Shown: piece after piece, positions 32,200 through 41,052 of the stretch
How the letters are laid out: the number at the start of each line of letters is the position of its first letter
How positions within the stretch are numbered: position 1 is the stretch's first letter
Assembly (NCBI GenBank): GCA_051652645.1
Contig: JBOFUP010000063.1
Span: 1-60,069 of the forward strand
DNA: 60,069 nucleotides
DNA from: UBA7332 sp051652645
GTDB lineage: Bacteria > Bacteroidota > Bacteroidia > Bacteroidales > UBA7332
Direction of reading: 5' to 3'
The notes under the pieces: model-generated
The model's database searches: none
What the model saw: only the letters and a program-made list of their open reading frames with translations
Told to the model about the DNA's origin: nothing
Made by a program: the position numbers and the translations under genes

Positions 32200-32718
32200 T
32201 TACTGTTTTACTCTGCCACCGGTGAGCCAGTTTTTGATGTAGTATGGCTCTTTTAAGTTGCTGATGATTACTCCTTTGCTCGTTGAGCTGTGTATGAAGA
32301 GGTCATCCTTGAGGTATATACCTACGTGTGTTGGTTTTCGGCTATTGCTCTTAAGTGTGTTGAAGAATAGTAGGTCTCCTTCTTCGAGCTTGCTCTTGGA
32401 TCTCTTGCGGCAGTTCTGCTCTAGCATCTGCGAAGAGCTACGAGCGAGCGTTATCCCGTATACGGATTTGTATATTGATGCTACAAGGTTTGAGCAGTCT
32501 GTACATCGCTTGGAGGTTCCTCCGTTGCAGTGTGGTGTGCCTATCCATTGTGCTGCTTCTCTGTATAGCTTTATGTTGTCTTTTTTGTTTAGCCTAACAT
32601 TTAGCTGTTTCTCTATTGGCTTAGCTTGCTTTGCAAACTGTTTGCTAGAGGAGCATGAGCATAGTGTGGCAAGGGCGATGATAGTGGTTAGATGCTTGAG
32701 TGTTGTGTTTAGTCTCAT
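32200..32718 (-). CDS. NlpC/P60 family lipoprotein (C40 peptidase)
   Basis: A 172-residue lipoprotein (signal peptide with lipobox LCSC, C22) and one NlpC/P60 domain. The catalytic Cys lies in RCTDCSNLV, the His in PTHVGIYLKD and the third residue near FIHSST. Such enzymes cut stem peptides of peptidoglycan (D-Glu-meso-DAP bonds) in the periplasm. The domain is close to minimal length, with no targeting repeats. Its start overlaps the truA stop by 4 bases. Confidence 0.92.
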   Translation of the reverse strand: MRLNTTLKHLTTIIALATLCSCSSSKQFAKQAKPIEKQLNVRLNKKDNIKLYREAAQWIGTPHCNGGTSKRCTDCSNLVASIYKSVYGITLARSSSQMLEQNCRKRSKSKLEEGDLLFFNTLKSNSRKPTHVGIYLKDDLFIHSSTSKGVIISNLKEPYYIKNWLTGGRVKQ

Positions 32719-33473
32719 TGTTGTTCGAAGATAGTGTTTGGGTACTCTACGTCGACAAGGAAAAGGGCTTGGGCTGGAACAGAGGTGCCGGCTTTGCCTC
32801 TATCTTTCATCTCTATGATCTTGCATACATCTTGTGGGGTTATCTTCCCTCTGCCTACATCAAGGAGTGTTCCCACGATGGCGCGTACCATATTTCGAAG
32901 GAATCTGTTGGCTTTTACTGTGAACACTATAGTGCCGTCAGCTTCTCTATCCCAGTGTGCAATCATCATTTTACAGTTGTTTGTCTTGACATCTGTATGT
33001 AGCTTTGAGAAGCTTGTGAAGTCTTCGTAGTTGAAGAGTAGTTCCGAGGCTTGGTTCATCAGCTCAATGTTGAGTGGATGATTCACGCGATGGCTCATAG
33101 AACCTCTGAACGGGTCTTTGTGTTCAACTATGTAGTATTTGTATGTCCGGGAGGTGGCATCGAATCGAGCGTGAGCATCGCTTTTTACTGCTTTTATCTC
33201 CTTGATCCATATGTCTTTGGGTAGTAGCCTGTTTAGTTTGTCGCTAAGTGTGGGTAGTGATTCAATAGGAAGTTCGCTATCGAAGTGTGCTATCATAGTA
33301 GATGCGTGCACACCAGTGTCCGTACGCCCAGCCCCTACGATAGAGGTTGGCGTACGGCGAATGGTTGAAAGAGCCGTTTCTATCTCTTGCTGCACACTGT
33401 TTGCGTTTGGTTGTATCTGCCAACCGCAATAATTCTGACCATTATAGGCTAGGTAAATGAAGTATCTATTCAT
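32715..33473 (-). CDS. truA: tRNA pseudouridine(38-40) synthase TruA
   Basis: A 252-residue pseudouridine synthase that modifies positions 38-40 of the tRNA anticodon arm. The catalytic Asp is D52 in GAGRTDTGVHA (47-57). The RNA-binding segments YNGQNYCGWQIQ, FTSFSKLHTDV and FLRNMVRAIVGTLLDVG are typical. Length is normal. It follows gmk by 33 bases and overlaps the next gene by 4 bases. Confidence 0.96.
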   Translation of the reverse strand: MNRYFIYLAYNGQNYCGWQIQPNANSVQQEIETALSTIRRTPTSIVGAGRTDTGVHASTMIAHFDSELPIESLPTLSDKLNRLLPKDIWIKEIKAVKSDAHARFDATSRTYKYYIVEHKDPFRGSMSHRVNHPLNIELMNQASELLFNYEDFTSFSKLHTDVKTNNCKMMIAHWDREADGTIVFTVKANRFLRNMVRAIVGTLLDVGRGKITPQDVCKIIEMKDRGKAGTSVPAQALFLVDVEYPNTIFEQQ

Positions 33474-33506
33474 CTGTTGTGTATGTCGCGGCTAGTTTAC
33501 CTTGTC

Positions 33507-34076
33507 TTAATTGTTGAGGAATTCGGATACTATCTTGAGTGTCTCTTTTTGAGCATTTTCAAGAATGTCGTTAACTACAACTTTATCAAACTGAGGGGCG
33601 AATGTGAGTTCGAACTCTGCCTTGTCTATACGCTTTTGTATTGTCTCGGCTGAATCCGTGGCTCTAGAGATGAGTCTGTTTCGAAGCTCTTGCACACTTG
33701 GAGGTTGTATGAATATAGAAAGGGCTTTCTCTGCGAAGTGTTTCTTGATGTTTACGCCTCCTACAACGTCAACGTCGAAGATCACGTTTTTACCTAATGA
33801 GTGTATTCTCTCTACTTCGCTTAGAAGTGTGCCATAGAAGCAGTCTTTGTATACCTCCTCGTGTTCGAGAAACTCTCCATTGGCGATCTTTTGGCGAAAC
33901 TCTTCGGCAGATAGGAAGTAGTATTCGCGAGCGTGTTGTTCCTCTCCTCGTGGTTTGCGACTAGTGGCCGAGATTGAGAACTCTACGTTTATTCCTTGCT
34001 CAAGAAGGTAGTTTATTATAGTTGATTTGCCCGATCCTGAAGGGGCTGAGAATATTATAAGTTTATCTGCTTGCAT
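33507..34076 (-). CDS. gmk: Guanylate kinase
   Basis: A 189-residue guanylate kinase converting GMP to GDP with ATP. The P-loop is SAPSGSGKST (10-19), followed by the GMP-binding segment SATSRKPRGEEQHAREYYFLS and the lid with FIQPPSVQELRNRL. Length is typical. It follows yicC by 41 bases, an association common in many bacteria. Confidence 0.96.
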   Translation of the reverse strand: MQADKLIIFSAPSGSGKSTIINYLLEQGINVEFSISATSRKPRGEEQHAREYYFLSAEEFRQKIANGEFLEHEEVYKDCFYGTLLSEVERIHSLGKNVIFDVDVVGGVNIKKHFAEKALSIFIQPPSVQELRNRLISRATDSAETIQKRIDKAEFELTFAPQFDKVVVNDILENAQKETLKIVSEFLNN

Positions 34077-34117
34077 AGTTACTCTGTTTGGATGATTGAT
34101 TGTGCTTAATGCGATGA

Positions 34118-34990
34118 TTACATGGCGTTAAGTACCTGCTCCTTGATCTGCTCTAATTCGTCTTTCATCTGAACAACGATTTTTTGCATCTCTGTATGGT
34201 TTGACTTAGAACCAAGAGTGTTTATCTCACGACCTATCTCTTGAGTGATGAATCCAAGTTTTTTCCCTTGACCTTTAGATTGATTCATCGTCTCAAGGAA
34301 GTAGTTTAGATGGTTTGAAAGTCTGTGTTTCTCTTCGTTGATATCTAGTTTCTCGATATAGAATATGAGTTCTTGCTCTAGTCTGCTTGAGTCGTGCTCT
34401 ACGTTTAGTTTCGCTAGTCCTTCGCTGATACGTGTGCGAACTTTCTCTATTCTTTCGCCTTCAAAAGGTTCAACCTGCTTGAGTAGTTGTGCTATGTTGT
34501 TGATTTTCTCGGTGAATAGTGTGTGTAGTTTGTCACCCTCTTGAGAACGAAACTCTATGATGGCTTTTGTGGCCTGCTGGAATGTGTTGTAAACGACGTT
34601 CCACTCCTCCTCGTTTAGCTCTTGTTGAACCTCGCTCTTCATCGTATCTGGCATTCTCATGAGTACTTCATACCAGTTTGATGGTTCGGGTATGCCTGTC
34701 GAAGCAGAGATCTCTTTTAGTTGCTTGTAGTAGTTCTCCACGATGGATGCGTTGATTGTAGATACGCTCTCTTTTGAAATTGTTTCGATGAAGATAGTAA
34801 GATCAACCTTTCCTCTCTCGAGCTTCTTCATCAGTTCGTTTCGAAGGAATATCTCCTTTTCGCGGTATATAGATGGCATTCGGGTGTTCAGGTCTAGCTG
34901 CTTACTATTTAGTGATTTTATCTCTACAGTAATTTTTTTGTTTGGAAGTTCAGCAACTGCTCTTCCGTAGCCGGTCATAGATTGTATCAT
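34118..34990 (-). CDS. yicC: YicC family endoribonuclease
   Basis: A 290-residue protein with the YicC N-terminal motif MIQSMTGYGRA and the C-terminal DUF1732 segment (KKLGFITQEIGREINTLGSKSNH) with EMQKIVVQMKDELEQIKEQVLN. Members in E. coli and Bacillus are reported to act as endoribonucleases. It is the first gene of the minus-strand operon and directly precedes gmk. Its promoter box (TATTTTTG, 35021-35028 minus) lies back-to-back with that of tsaB. Confidence 0.93.
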   Translation of the reverse strand: MIQSMTGYGRAVAELPNKKITVEIKSLNSKQLDLNTRMPSIYREKEIFLRNELMKKLERGKVDLTIFIETISKESVSTINASIVENYYKQLKEISASTGIPEPSNWYEVLMRMPDTMKSEVQQELNEEEWNVVYNTFQQATKAIIEFRSQEGDKLHTLFTEKINNIAQLLKQVEPFEGERIEKVRTRISEGLAKLNVEHDSSRLEQELIFYIEKLDINEEKHRLSNHLNYFLETMNQSKGQGKKLGFITQEIGREINTLGSKSNHTEMQKIVVQMKDELEQIKEQVLNAM

Positions 34991-35020
34991 ACAAAAGTTC
35001 TATTATTGATATTAAGGCTA

Positions 35021-35028
35021 CAAAAATA
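35021..35028 (-). promoter_or_regulatory. -7 box of the yicC operon
   Basis: Minus-strand TATTTTTG matches TAnnTTTG exactly and lies about 30 bases before the yicC start. It is 13 bases from the divergent tsaB -7 box. Confidence 0.6.
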
Positions 35029-35041
35029 GGTTTTTTATCTC

Positions 35042-35049
35042 TATATTTG
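35042..35049 (+). promoter_or_regulatory. -7 box of the tsaB operon
   Basis: TATATTTG matches the consensus exactly, about 33 bases before the tsaB start. The leader contains the A/G-rich AAAGAGGAAAAGAAAT. No clear -33 element at the usual spacing. Confidence 0.65.
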
Positions 35050-35081
35050 CACAATATAAGTAACTAAAGAGGAAAAGAAAT

Positions 35082-35783
35082 ATGGCTACTATTATACATA
35101 TAGAGACTTCTACACAGGTGTGCTCGGTTGCTCTCTCGAGCAACGGGGTGGTGCTATTTGCTAAAGAGGAGGCCTCAGGGATGAATCATGCTACACACTT
35201 AGCTCCGTTCATACAGGCGGCGCTGGAGTTTGCCAAGAGTGAAGGATTGGATATCGATGCTATGGCTGTGAGTTGTGGACCTGGTTCATATACTGGCCTA
35301 AGGATTGGTGTTTCAACGGCTAAGGGCTTCTGTTATGGGAGATCCATACCTCTTATTGCTATTAACACGCTAGATGTTATGGTGGAGTCTCTTGTATTGA
35401 CCTATGAGGGTGATCTCACAGGTGCTATTTTGGCTCCAATGTTGGATGCTCGTCGGATGGAGGTTTATACGGCTCATTATAACTCTAATCTAGAGCGTTT
35501 GGGTGATATCAAGGCAGAGATCATAGAGGCGGGTAGCTACGCAGAACTCTTGTCAGGTTCAAAGATGATATTCTTTGGTAATGGTGCTCTTAAGTGTATG
35601 GATATGTTCGAGAGTGAGAATGCAATCTACATCTCGGATATCGATCCAAATGCTAAGTATATGGTTAGGTTGGCTGAGAAGGCATTTGAGAATGGAGAAT
35701 TTGTTGATGTGGCTTATTTCGAGCCTTTCTATCTCAAAGAGTTTGTGGGTACTACACCTAAGAATAGAGTGCTAGGTCAGTAA
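35082..35783 (+). CDS. tsaB: tRNA threonylcarbamoyladenosine biosynthesis protein TsaB
   Basis: A 233-residue ASKHA-fold protein that partners TsaD/TsaE in making t6A at position 37 of tRNAs reading ANN codons. It starts IIHIETSTQVCSVAL and has the signature VSCGPGSYTGLRIGVSTAKG (about 65-84). It lacks the metal-binding His pair of TsaD, as expected for TsaB. It heads the plus-strand operon tsaB-DUF4290-murA-rimM. Confidence 0.95.
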   Translation: MATIIHIETSTQVCSVALSSNGVVLFAKEEASGMNHATHLAPFIQAALEFAKSEGLDIDAMAVSCGPGSYTGLRIGVSTAKGFCYGRSIPLIAINTLDVMVESLVLTYEGDLTGAILAPMLDARRMEVYTAHYNSNLERLGDIKAEIIEAGSYAELLSGSKMIFFGNGALKCMDMFESENAIYISDIDPNAKYMVRLAEKAFENGEFVDVAYFEPFYLKEFVGTTPKNRVLGQ

Positions 35784-35833
35784 CTCTATATGTGTGATTT
35801 AGATTTATTCACAAGAAGTAGATAATAAATTAT

Positions 35834-36460
35834 ATGCATTACTATAATACAAGTGGTAAGGATCTGGTATTACCGGAATATGGTCGTAACATCCAGAATA
35901 TGGTTGAACACTGTATGAAAATAGAGGATAGGGATGAACGTACACGTTGTGCTCACACAATAGTGGGTGTGATGGGTAACCTATTCCCGAGTCTGCGTTC
36001 AGCAGATGATAATAACCATAAGCTTTGGGAGCATCTAGCTATTATGGCTGACTTTGAGCTTGATATTGACTATCCTTGTGAATTGGTCGAGAAGGAGTCT
36101 TTGAGGATCAAACCAGAGATGGTGCCATATAGGGATATTCGCAATAATCGCCATAGAACATACGGGTTGTATGTACAGCAGATCATCAACAGATGTGTTG
36201 AGATAGAGGATGGCGATTATAGAACTGCTCTCATACGTATGGTTGCCGTGCAGATGCATCGTGTGCTTCAGGCGGCAAAAGAGAGTTTCGATGATAAGCG
36301 TATCTTGGATGATCTTCGTGAACTATCAAATGGTAAGATTGATCTTACACCGGAGAATTTTCAGATCTTTGAGGGTGGTAAGAGTAGAGAGTCTGGCCAG
36401 TCGCAAAGGAGATTCAAGCAGGCATTTAACTATAGTCGACGTAAACAGGAAAAACAATAA
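35834..36460 (+). CDS. DUF4290 family protein
   Basis: A 208-residue helical, probably cytoplasmic protein with the DUF4290 pattern: N-terminal LVLPEYGRNIQNMVEHCMKIED, R-T-R-C-A-H, LWEHLAIMADFELDIDYP and a charged, Arg/Lys-rich C-terminus (RRFKQAFNYSRRKQEKQ). The family is Bacteroidota-specific and of unknown function. It lies directly before murA (9 bases), a conserved neighbourhood in Bacteroidales as I recall, so a link to cell wall synthesis is possible but unproven. Confidence 0.85.
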   Translation: MHYYNTSGKDLVLPEYGRNIQNMVEHCMKIEDRDERTRCAHTIVGVMGNLFPSLRSADDNNHKLWEHLAIMADFELDIDYPCELVEKESLRIKPEMVPYRDIRNNRHRTYGLYVQQIINRCVEIEDGDYRTALIRMVAVQMHRVLQAAKESFDDKRILDDLRELSNGKIDLTPENFQIFEGGKSRESGQSQRRFKQAFNYSRRKQEKQ

Positions 36461-36469
36461 TATATCGTT

Positions 36470-37774
36470 ATGGGTAGTTTCATCATAGAGGGTGGTCATA
36501 AGATGTGTGGTGAGATCACGCCACAGGGTGCGAAAAATGAGGCGCTTCAGGTTATTTGTGCAGTGTTGTTAACCTCGCAGGAGGTGATAATAGATAATGT
36601 GCCAAATATATTGGATGTGAATAATCTCATTCAGCTGCTTCGTGATATGGGTGTTAAGGTAAATAAACTTGATGGTGAGAGCTATAGCTTTCAGGCTGAT
36701 CAGGTAAATCTTGACTATCTTCACACGGAGGCTTATTTCAAGAGTAGCTCTTCGCTTAGGGGATCAGTGATGTTGGTCGGTCCTATGGTGGCTCGCTTTG
36801 GTAAGGGTGTTATACCTAAGCCTGGGGGAGACAAAATTGGTAGACGAAGATTGGATACTCACTTTGTTGGTATTCAGAAGTTGGGGGCTGACTTTAGGTA
36901 TTCGCCAGAGAATCATCTCTATGAGATTGAGGCAACGGAGCTCAAAGGGGCTTATATGTTGCTCGATGAGGCATCTGTAACGGGAACAGCTAATATAGTT
37001 ATGACGGCTGTGCTTGCAAAAGGACGTACAACAATATATAACGCAGCATGTGAGCCTTATCTTCAGCAGCTTTGTAAGATGTTGAATTGTATGGGTGCAA
37101 AAATCAGCGGCGTTGGCTCTAATCTTCTGTATATCGATGGGGTTGAATCCTTGGGTGGTTGTAGACATCGTATTCTACCTGATATGATTGAGATTGGGAG
37201 CTTTATTGGTATGGCGGCAATGACAGGCTCTGAGATTACTATAAAGGATTGTAGTGTTGATGATCTTGGTAATATACCTGATTCGTTTCGTCGACTAGGT
37301 ATTACTATTGAGCAGATTGGTGATGATCTTTACATACCTCAGCAAGAGGGTTATACGATTGATACCTTTATTGATGGTTCGATCATGACCATAGCAGATG
37401 CACCGTGGCCGGGGTTGACTCCTGATTTGTTGAGTGTGTTCTTGGTTGTGGCTACACAGGCAAAGGGTAGTGTGCTGATTCACCAAAAGATGTTTGAGAG
37501 TCGTCTGTTTTTTGTAGATAACTTGATTGATATGGGGGCGCAGATCATATTGTGTGATCCACACCGTGCTACTATTATCGGCAATGCAAAGCAGAATAAA
37601 TTGAGGGCTTCGAGAATGGCTTCGCCAGATATTCGCGCAGGGATAGCTTTGTTGATAGCGGCTATGTCGGCGGATGGTGTGAGTAGAATTGATAACATAG
37701 AGCAGATTGATCGTGGATATCAGGATATTGATAAACGACTTAATGCTATCGGTGCAAAAATAACTAGATTATAG
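36470..37774 (+). CDS. murA: UDP-N-acetylglucosamine 1-carboxyvinyltransferase MurA
   Basis: A 434-residue enzyme for the first committed step of peptidoglycan synthesis (enolpyruvyl transfer from PEP to UDP-GlcNAc). The substrate Lys-Asn pair is in GAKNEAL (K22, N23), and the catalytic loop reads PKPGGDKIGRRRLDTHF, with Asp (D121) where E. coli MurA has Cys115. Cys-to-Asp MurA enzymes remain active and are insensitive to fosfomycin, which alkylates that Cys. Length is normal. It sits between DUF4290 and rimM with 9-10 base gaps. Confidence 0.95.
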   Translation: MGSFIIEGGHKMCGEITPQGAKNEALQVICAVLLTSQEVIIDNVPNILDVNNLIQLLRDMGVKVNKLDGESYSFQADQVNLDYLHTEAYFKSSSSLRGSVMLVGPMVARFGKGVIPKPGGDKIGRRRLDTHFVGIQKLGADFRYSPENHLYEIEATELKGAYMLLDEASVTGTANIVMTAVLAKGRTTIYNAACEPYLQQLCKMLNCMGAKISGVGSNLLYIDGVESLGGCRHRILPDMIEIGSFIGMAAMTGSEITIKDCSVDDLGNIPDSFRRLGITIEQIGDDLYIPQQEGYTIDTFIDGSIMTIADAPWPGLTPDLLSVFLVVATQAKGSVLIHQKMFESRLFFVDNLIDMGAQIILCDPHRATIIGNAKQNKLRASRMASPDIRAGIALLIAAMSADGVSRIDNIEQIDRGYQDIDKRLNAIGAKITRL

Positions 37775-37784
37775 GCTATATTAG

Positions 37785-38306
37785 ATGATACGAAAAGAGG
37801 AGATAATAAAGATTGGGCAGTTTAATAAACCGCACGGCATTCATGGTGAGTTGTCATTCACCTTCACGACTGATCTCTTCGATAGGGGGGATTGTAGGTA
37901 TTTCGTATGTGAGATGGATGGTATTTATGTGCCGTTCTTTATTGAGCAGTATCGTTTTCGTTCGGAGAATGGTGCATTGGTTAAACTGGACAGAATAGAC
38001 TCGGATCATGAGGCTCGACAGTTCACAAATAAAGAGGTGTTTTTCCCAATAGCAAATATATCTAAGGATGAGCCAGAGGGTGATGATGATAACTACTTTG
38101 TGGGCTTCGTTGTGAAAACAAAAGAGGGCATAGAGGTTGGTCGTATCATAGAGGTTGACGACACGACGGTGAATGTACTATTCGTGGTGGAGAGTGCAAA
38201 CGGTGAAGAGCTTCTTGTGCCTGCAGCGGATGATTTCGTTGTTTCAATAGATAGTGAGAATCTTATATTGACTATGGATCTTCCAGAGGGTATGTTGGAT
38301 CTGTGA
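37785..38306 (+). CDS. rimM: Ribosome maturation factor RimM
   Basis: A 173-residue 30S maturation factor with an N-terminal RimM beta-barrel (IKIGQFNKPHGIHGELSFTF) and a C-terminal PRC-barrel (NYFVGFVVKTKEGIEVGRI..., LLVPAADDFVVSID). It binds S19 near the 16S 3' domain. Start ATG at 37785 lies 10 bases after murA, so it is co-transcribed. Confidence 0.95.
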   Translation: MIRKEEIIKIGQFNKPHGIHGELSFTFTTDLFDRGDCRYFVCEMDGIYVPFFIEQYRFRSENGALVKLDRIDSDHEARQFTNKEVFFPIANISKDEPEGDDDNYFVGFVVKTKEGIEVGRIIEVDDTTVNVLFVVESANGEELLVPAADDFVVSIDSENLILTMDLPEGMLDL

Positions 38307-38337
38307 TTAGAGGATATTATTCATATATATACATAGT

Positions 38338-39342
38338 ATGCTTAGGGTTGAAGAGCTAACCATAGGGTATGATCATAGGGCGAGAGGTAGGGAGATTGTT
38401 CAACAGTCTCTCTGCTTTGATATGGCTGCAGGTGAGTTTGTCTGTTTGCTCGGGCCTAATGGTTGTGGCAAATCAACACTTCTTAGGACAATGGCTGGTA
38501 TTCAGCCTAACCTAGGTGGGAGGGTTTTGCTCGATGGTGTGGCTGTTGGATCTCTTCCTATAAAAGAGAGGTCGCGGTTGTTGGCTCTTGTATTGACCGA
38601 CCCTATTGAGACTCTCGGCATGAGGGTCAGAGAGCTTGTTGCCTTGGGTAGGAATCCTTTTACGGGTTTCTTGGGCCGACTGACTCAAGAGGATGAGCAG
38701 AGGGTTGAGCAGTCGCTTGCTCAGGTTAACTTATCTCATAAGAGTGAGTCTACTCTCTTTGAACTCTCAGATGGCGAGCGTCAGAGGGCTCTAATAGCTA
38801 AGGCTCTGGCTCAGGATGCTCCTATTATTTTCCTTGATGAACCCACGGCTCACCTTGATCTGCCCAATAGGGTGGAGATAATGATGTTGCTTCATCGCTT
38901 GGCGCATGAGATGCATAAGTGTGTCTTGATATCCACGCATGAGTTGGAGTTGGCAATGCAGGTGGCTGATAGAATCGTCTTGATGAAACCTCAAGCTGGT
39001 GGAGTGGTAGATGGATTGCCTGAAACACTTGTTGTGGAGGGGCATCTTCAGGGTGTTTTTATGAACTCTTCGGTGAGGTTTGATCCATATACAGGTACTT
39101 TCCTGATGAATCATAAAGTAAGGGGGAGTGTCTCTGTGGTTAGTCGGGGTGAAGGTTTTCTTACTTTTTGGAGTGAGAGGGCACTTGCTCGATTGGGCTT
39201 TGTTGTAGATAGTGAGGCTACTTTGAGAGTCTGTGTAGATGAGCGTCATTCATATTGGACAATTGATACTCCTAGAGGTAGTTTCAAGGCGGGCTCAATG
39301 GCTGAGATGTTAGATGTTCTTGTTATAGAATTGAAAGAGTAG
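38338..39342 (+). CDS. ABC transporter ATP-binding protein, FecE/BtuD-like, with C-terminal extension
   Basis: A 334-residue ATPase with Walker A GPNGCGKST (39-47), signature LSDGERQR (about 142-149), Walker B PIIFLDEP and the His switch in ISTHELE. The closest type is the iron-siderophore/heme/B12 importer ATPase (FecE/BtuD). After residue about 235 there is an unusual extension of about 95 residues (MNHKVRGSVSVVSRGEG..., RHSYWTIDTPRGSFKAGSMAEM) not present in typical FecE. No permease or binding protein gene is adjacent. Its partner must be elsewhere, or it serves several permeases. It is followed by a strong terminator. Confidence 0.88.
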   Translation: MLRVEELTIGYDHRARGREIVQQSLCFDMAAGEFVCLLGPNGCGKSTLLRTMAGIQPNLGGRVLLDGVAVGSLPIKERSRLLALVLTDPIETLGMRVRELVALGRNPFTGFLGRLTQEDEQRVEQSLAQVNLSHKSESTLFELSDGERQRALIAKALAQDAPIIFLDEPTAHLDLPNRVEIMMLLHRLAHEMHKCVLISTHELELAMQVADRIVLMKPQAGGVVDGLPETLVVEGHLQGVFMNSSVRFDPYTGTFLMNHKVRGSVSVVSRGEGFLTFWSERALARLGFVVDSEATLRVCVDERHSYWTIDTPRGSFKAGSMAEMLDVLVIELKE

Positions 39343-39355
39343 ATAAAATACTTTA

Positions 39356-39402
39356 TAGCGCAAGGGGTTGTTTAAATTAACTCTTTGTGCTATTTTTTTT
39401 TA
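39356..39402 (+). terminator. Terminator after the tsaB-ABC operon
   Basis: TAGCGCAAGGGGTT pairs with AACTCTTTGTGCTA (14 pairs including three G-U) and is followed by ten T. Confidence 0.85.
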
Positions 39403-39509
39403 TTAATCTGCTAGCATTCTGTTGCTAAAGAGCGAGACTTATGACTAATTGTTATCTATAATAGATATTATAAGGTATATAAAATGCCACTTTTAATAAA
39501 TAATAGTCG

Positions 39510-39538
39510 TTGATAGATAGATTATTTATATATATTTG
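39510..39538 (+). promoter_or_regulatory. Promoter of the V-ATPase operon
   Basis: TTG at 39510-39512, an 18-base gap, then TATATTTG at 39531-39538, a good Bacteroidota promoter match 30 bases before the first start codon. The rest of the 225-base gap holds the upstream terminator and AT-rich sequence. Confidence 0.7.
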
Positions 39539-39567
39539 CCACTGTTATAAAATCAAAAACACGATTT

Positions 39568-40167
39568 ATGATGGATACAAAAATTCAGTCTCTTACTGAT
39601 AAAATCTACAAAGAAGGAGTAGAGAAAGGTAATAACGAGGCTCAGCGCATAGTAAACGATGCGAAGAGAAAAGAGCAGGAGATTCTCTCGGCTGCAAAAG
39701 CTGAGGCAGAACGAATTGTGGCTGAAGCTCAAAAAGCATCAGCTGAGCTGACAAAGAATACTCAAGCAGAGTTAAGACTCTTTGCTGGTCAGGCTGTTGG
39801 TGCGCTTAAGAATGAAGTTGTTAACTTGATCAATAATAGCGTTGTAAGATCTTCAGTTGCAGAGGTTATGTCTAATAATGCCTTCATGTCAGAACTTATG
39901 TTGACAATGGCAAAAGAGTGGGCAAAACAGGAGTCTGTAGTTATCTCAACAAGCAGAGCAGAAGAGCTAACTAGCTATTTCGAATCTAAGGCATCAGATC
40001 TTCTTCAGGCTGGTGTGAAGATAGAGAAAGTTAATGGAAAAAGCAGCTCGTTTGTTATAGCTCCAGCTGATGGTTCATACAAGATTACTTTCGGAGAAGA
40101 GGAGTTCGTTTCATACTTCAAAGAGTTCTTGCGTCCGCAGCTTGTTAAAATGCTATTTAAAAACTAA
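39568..40167 (+). CDS. V-type ATP synthase/ATPase subunit E
   Basis: A 199-residue peripheral-stalk protein: an N-terminal coiled coil rich in A/E/K (about 10-75, EAQRIVNDAKRKEQEIL, AEAERIVAEAQKA) and a C-terminal globular domain ending SYFKEFLRPQLVKMLF. It tethers the catalytic A3B3 head. First gene of the operon, with a good promoter just upstream. Confidence 0.9.
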   Translation: MMDTKIQSLTDKIYKEGVEKGNNEAQRIVNDAKRKEQEILSAAKAEAERIVAEAQKASAELTKNTQAELRLFAGQAVGALKNEVVNLINNSVVRSSVAEVMSNNAFMSELMLTMAKEWAKQESVVISTSRAEELTSYFESKASDLLQAGVKIEKVNGKSSSFVIAPADGSYKITFGEEEFVSYFKEFLRPQLVKMLFKN

Positions 40168-40200
40168 TTCTCTAGGGCAGATGCCCTAATAAGTAAGCTT

Positions 40201-41052
40201 ATGAATAACTATTATTGTTTGGTAGCAGGTTTGCCGGAGATAACTCTGGAGGATTCTAAGCTAAGCATTGGGCTAACGGATCTCCGTAGAGAGATTAGGG
40301 GTGAGCTAACAAAGAGTGATGCAAAACTTTTGGATTTATATTTCTACAAAAGAGATAATGCAAATTTGCTTCGTTTTTTGGCTGACCGTGAGGCTTCTCT
40401 AGAGGATGGTGGATGTTATAGTTCAGAGGACTTTTCTGAGCTACTTCAGATTGCCCAAGATGGTGAGCTAGAGAGTAGCGATAAGTATCCTGGATATATG
40501 TTTGCTTTCTTGAGTGATTATGCACAAGAGGGTAAGGCTTCTCAAGGGGATACTCAAGTCTCACTGGAGGATATTTTGGCTACTCATTATAATGACTACT
40601 TGATGAGCATAAAGCATCCTTTTTTCAAGGATTGGTTTGAGCTTAATCAAAATATTAATAACATATTTGCAGCGCTTTCTGCACGTAAATATGGGATTGA
40701 GGTAGCCTCGGTGATTGTAGGTAATAGCTCCGTTGCGAATCAACTACGTAGCTCTAATCTTAGAGACTTTGGTCTCTCAAATAGCGTTGATGACCTCTCA
40801 CAGCTTTTTAAGATATTTGAAGAGAGGGACCTAGTCGAGAGGGAGAGACTGCTTGATTTGTACAGATGGAGCTGGATTGAGGAACAGACTTCTCTATACT
40901 ACTTTTCCATAGAGGTCGTTTTGGCTTTTGTTTTGAAGGTTGAAATGGTAGATAGATGGTTGAAGCTTGATAAGGCTAAGGGTGAACAGATGTTCCGCCG
41001 TCTTATTCAAGGACTCAAGGATGAGGTTGTTCTTCCAGATGAGTTTAAGTAA
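40201..41052 (+). CDS. DUF2764 family protein of the V-ATPase operon
   Basis: A 283-residue soluble, helical protein starting YYCLVAGLPEI, the DUF2764 signature, with conserved LYRWSWIEEQT and FSIEVVLAFVLKVEMVDRW near the C-terminus. It occupies the position between subunits E and A, as in chlamydial and spirochaetal V-ATPase operons. It may stand in for subunit C/d, the c-ring socket, since no other candidate is encoded here; this is inference. Its 3' end overlaps the region in which vatA begins. Confidence 0.85.
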   Translation: MNNYYCLVAGLPEITLEDSKLSIGLTDLRREIRGELTKSDAKLLDLYFYKRDNANLLRFLADREASLEDGGCYSSEDFSELLQIAQDGELESSDKYPGYMFAFLSDYAQEGKASQGDTQVSLEDILATHYNDYLMSIKHPFFKDWFELNQNINNIFAALSARKYGIEVASVIVGNSSVANQLRSSNLRDFGLSNSVDDLSQLFKIFEERDLVERERLLDLYRWSWIEEQTSLYYFSIEVVLAFVLKVEMVDRWLKLDKAKGEQMFRRLIQGLKDEVVLPDEFK

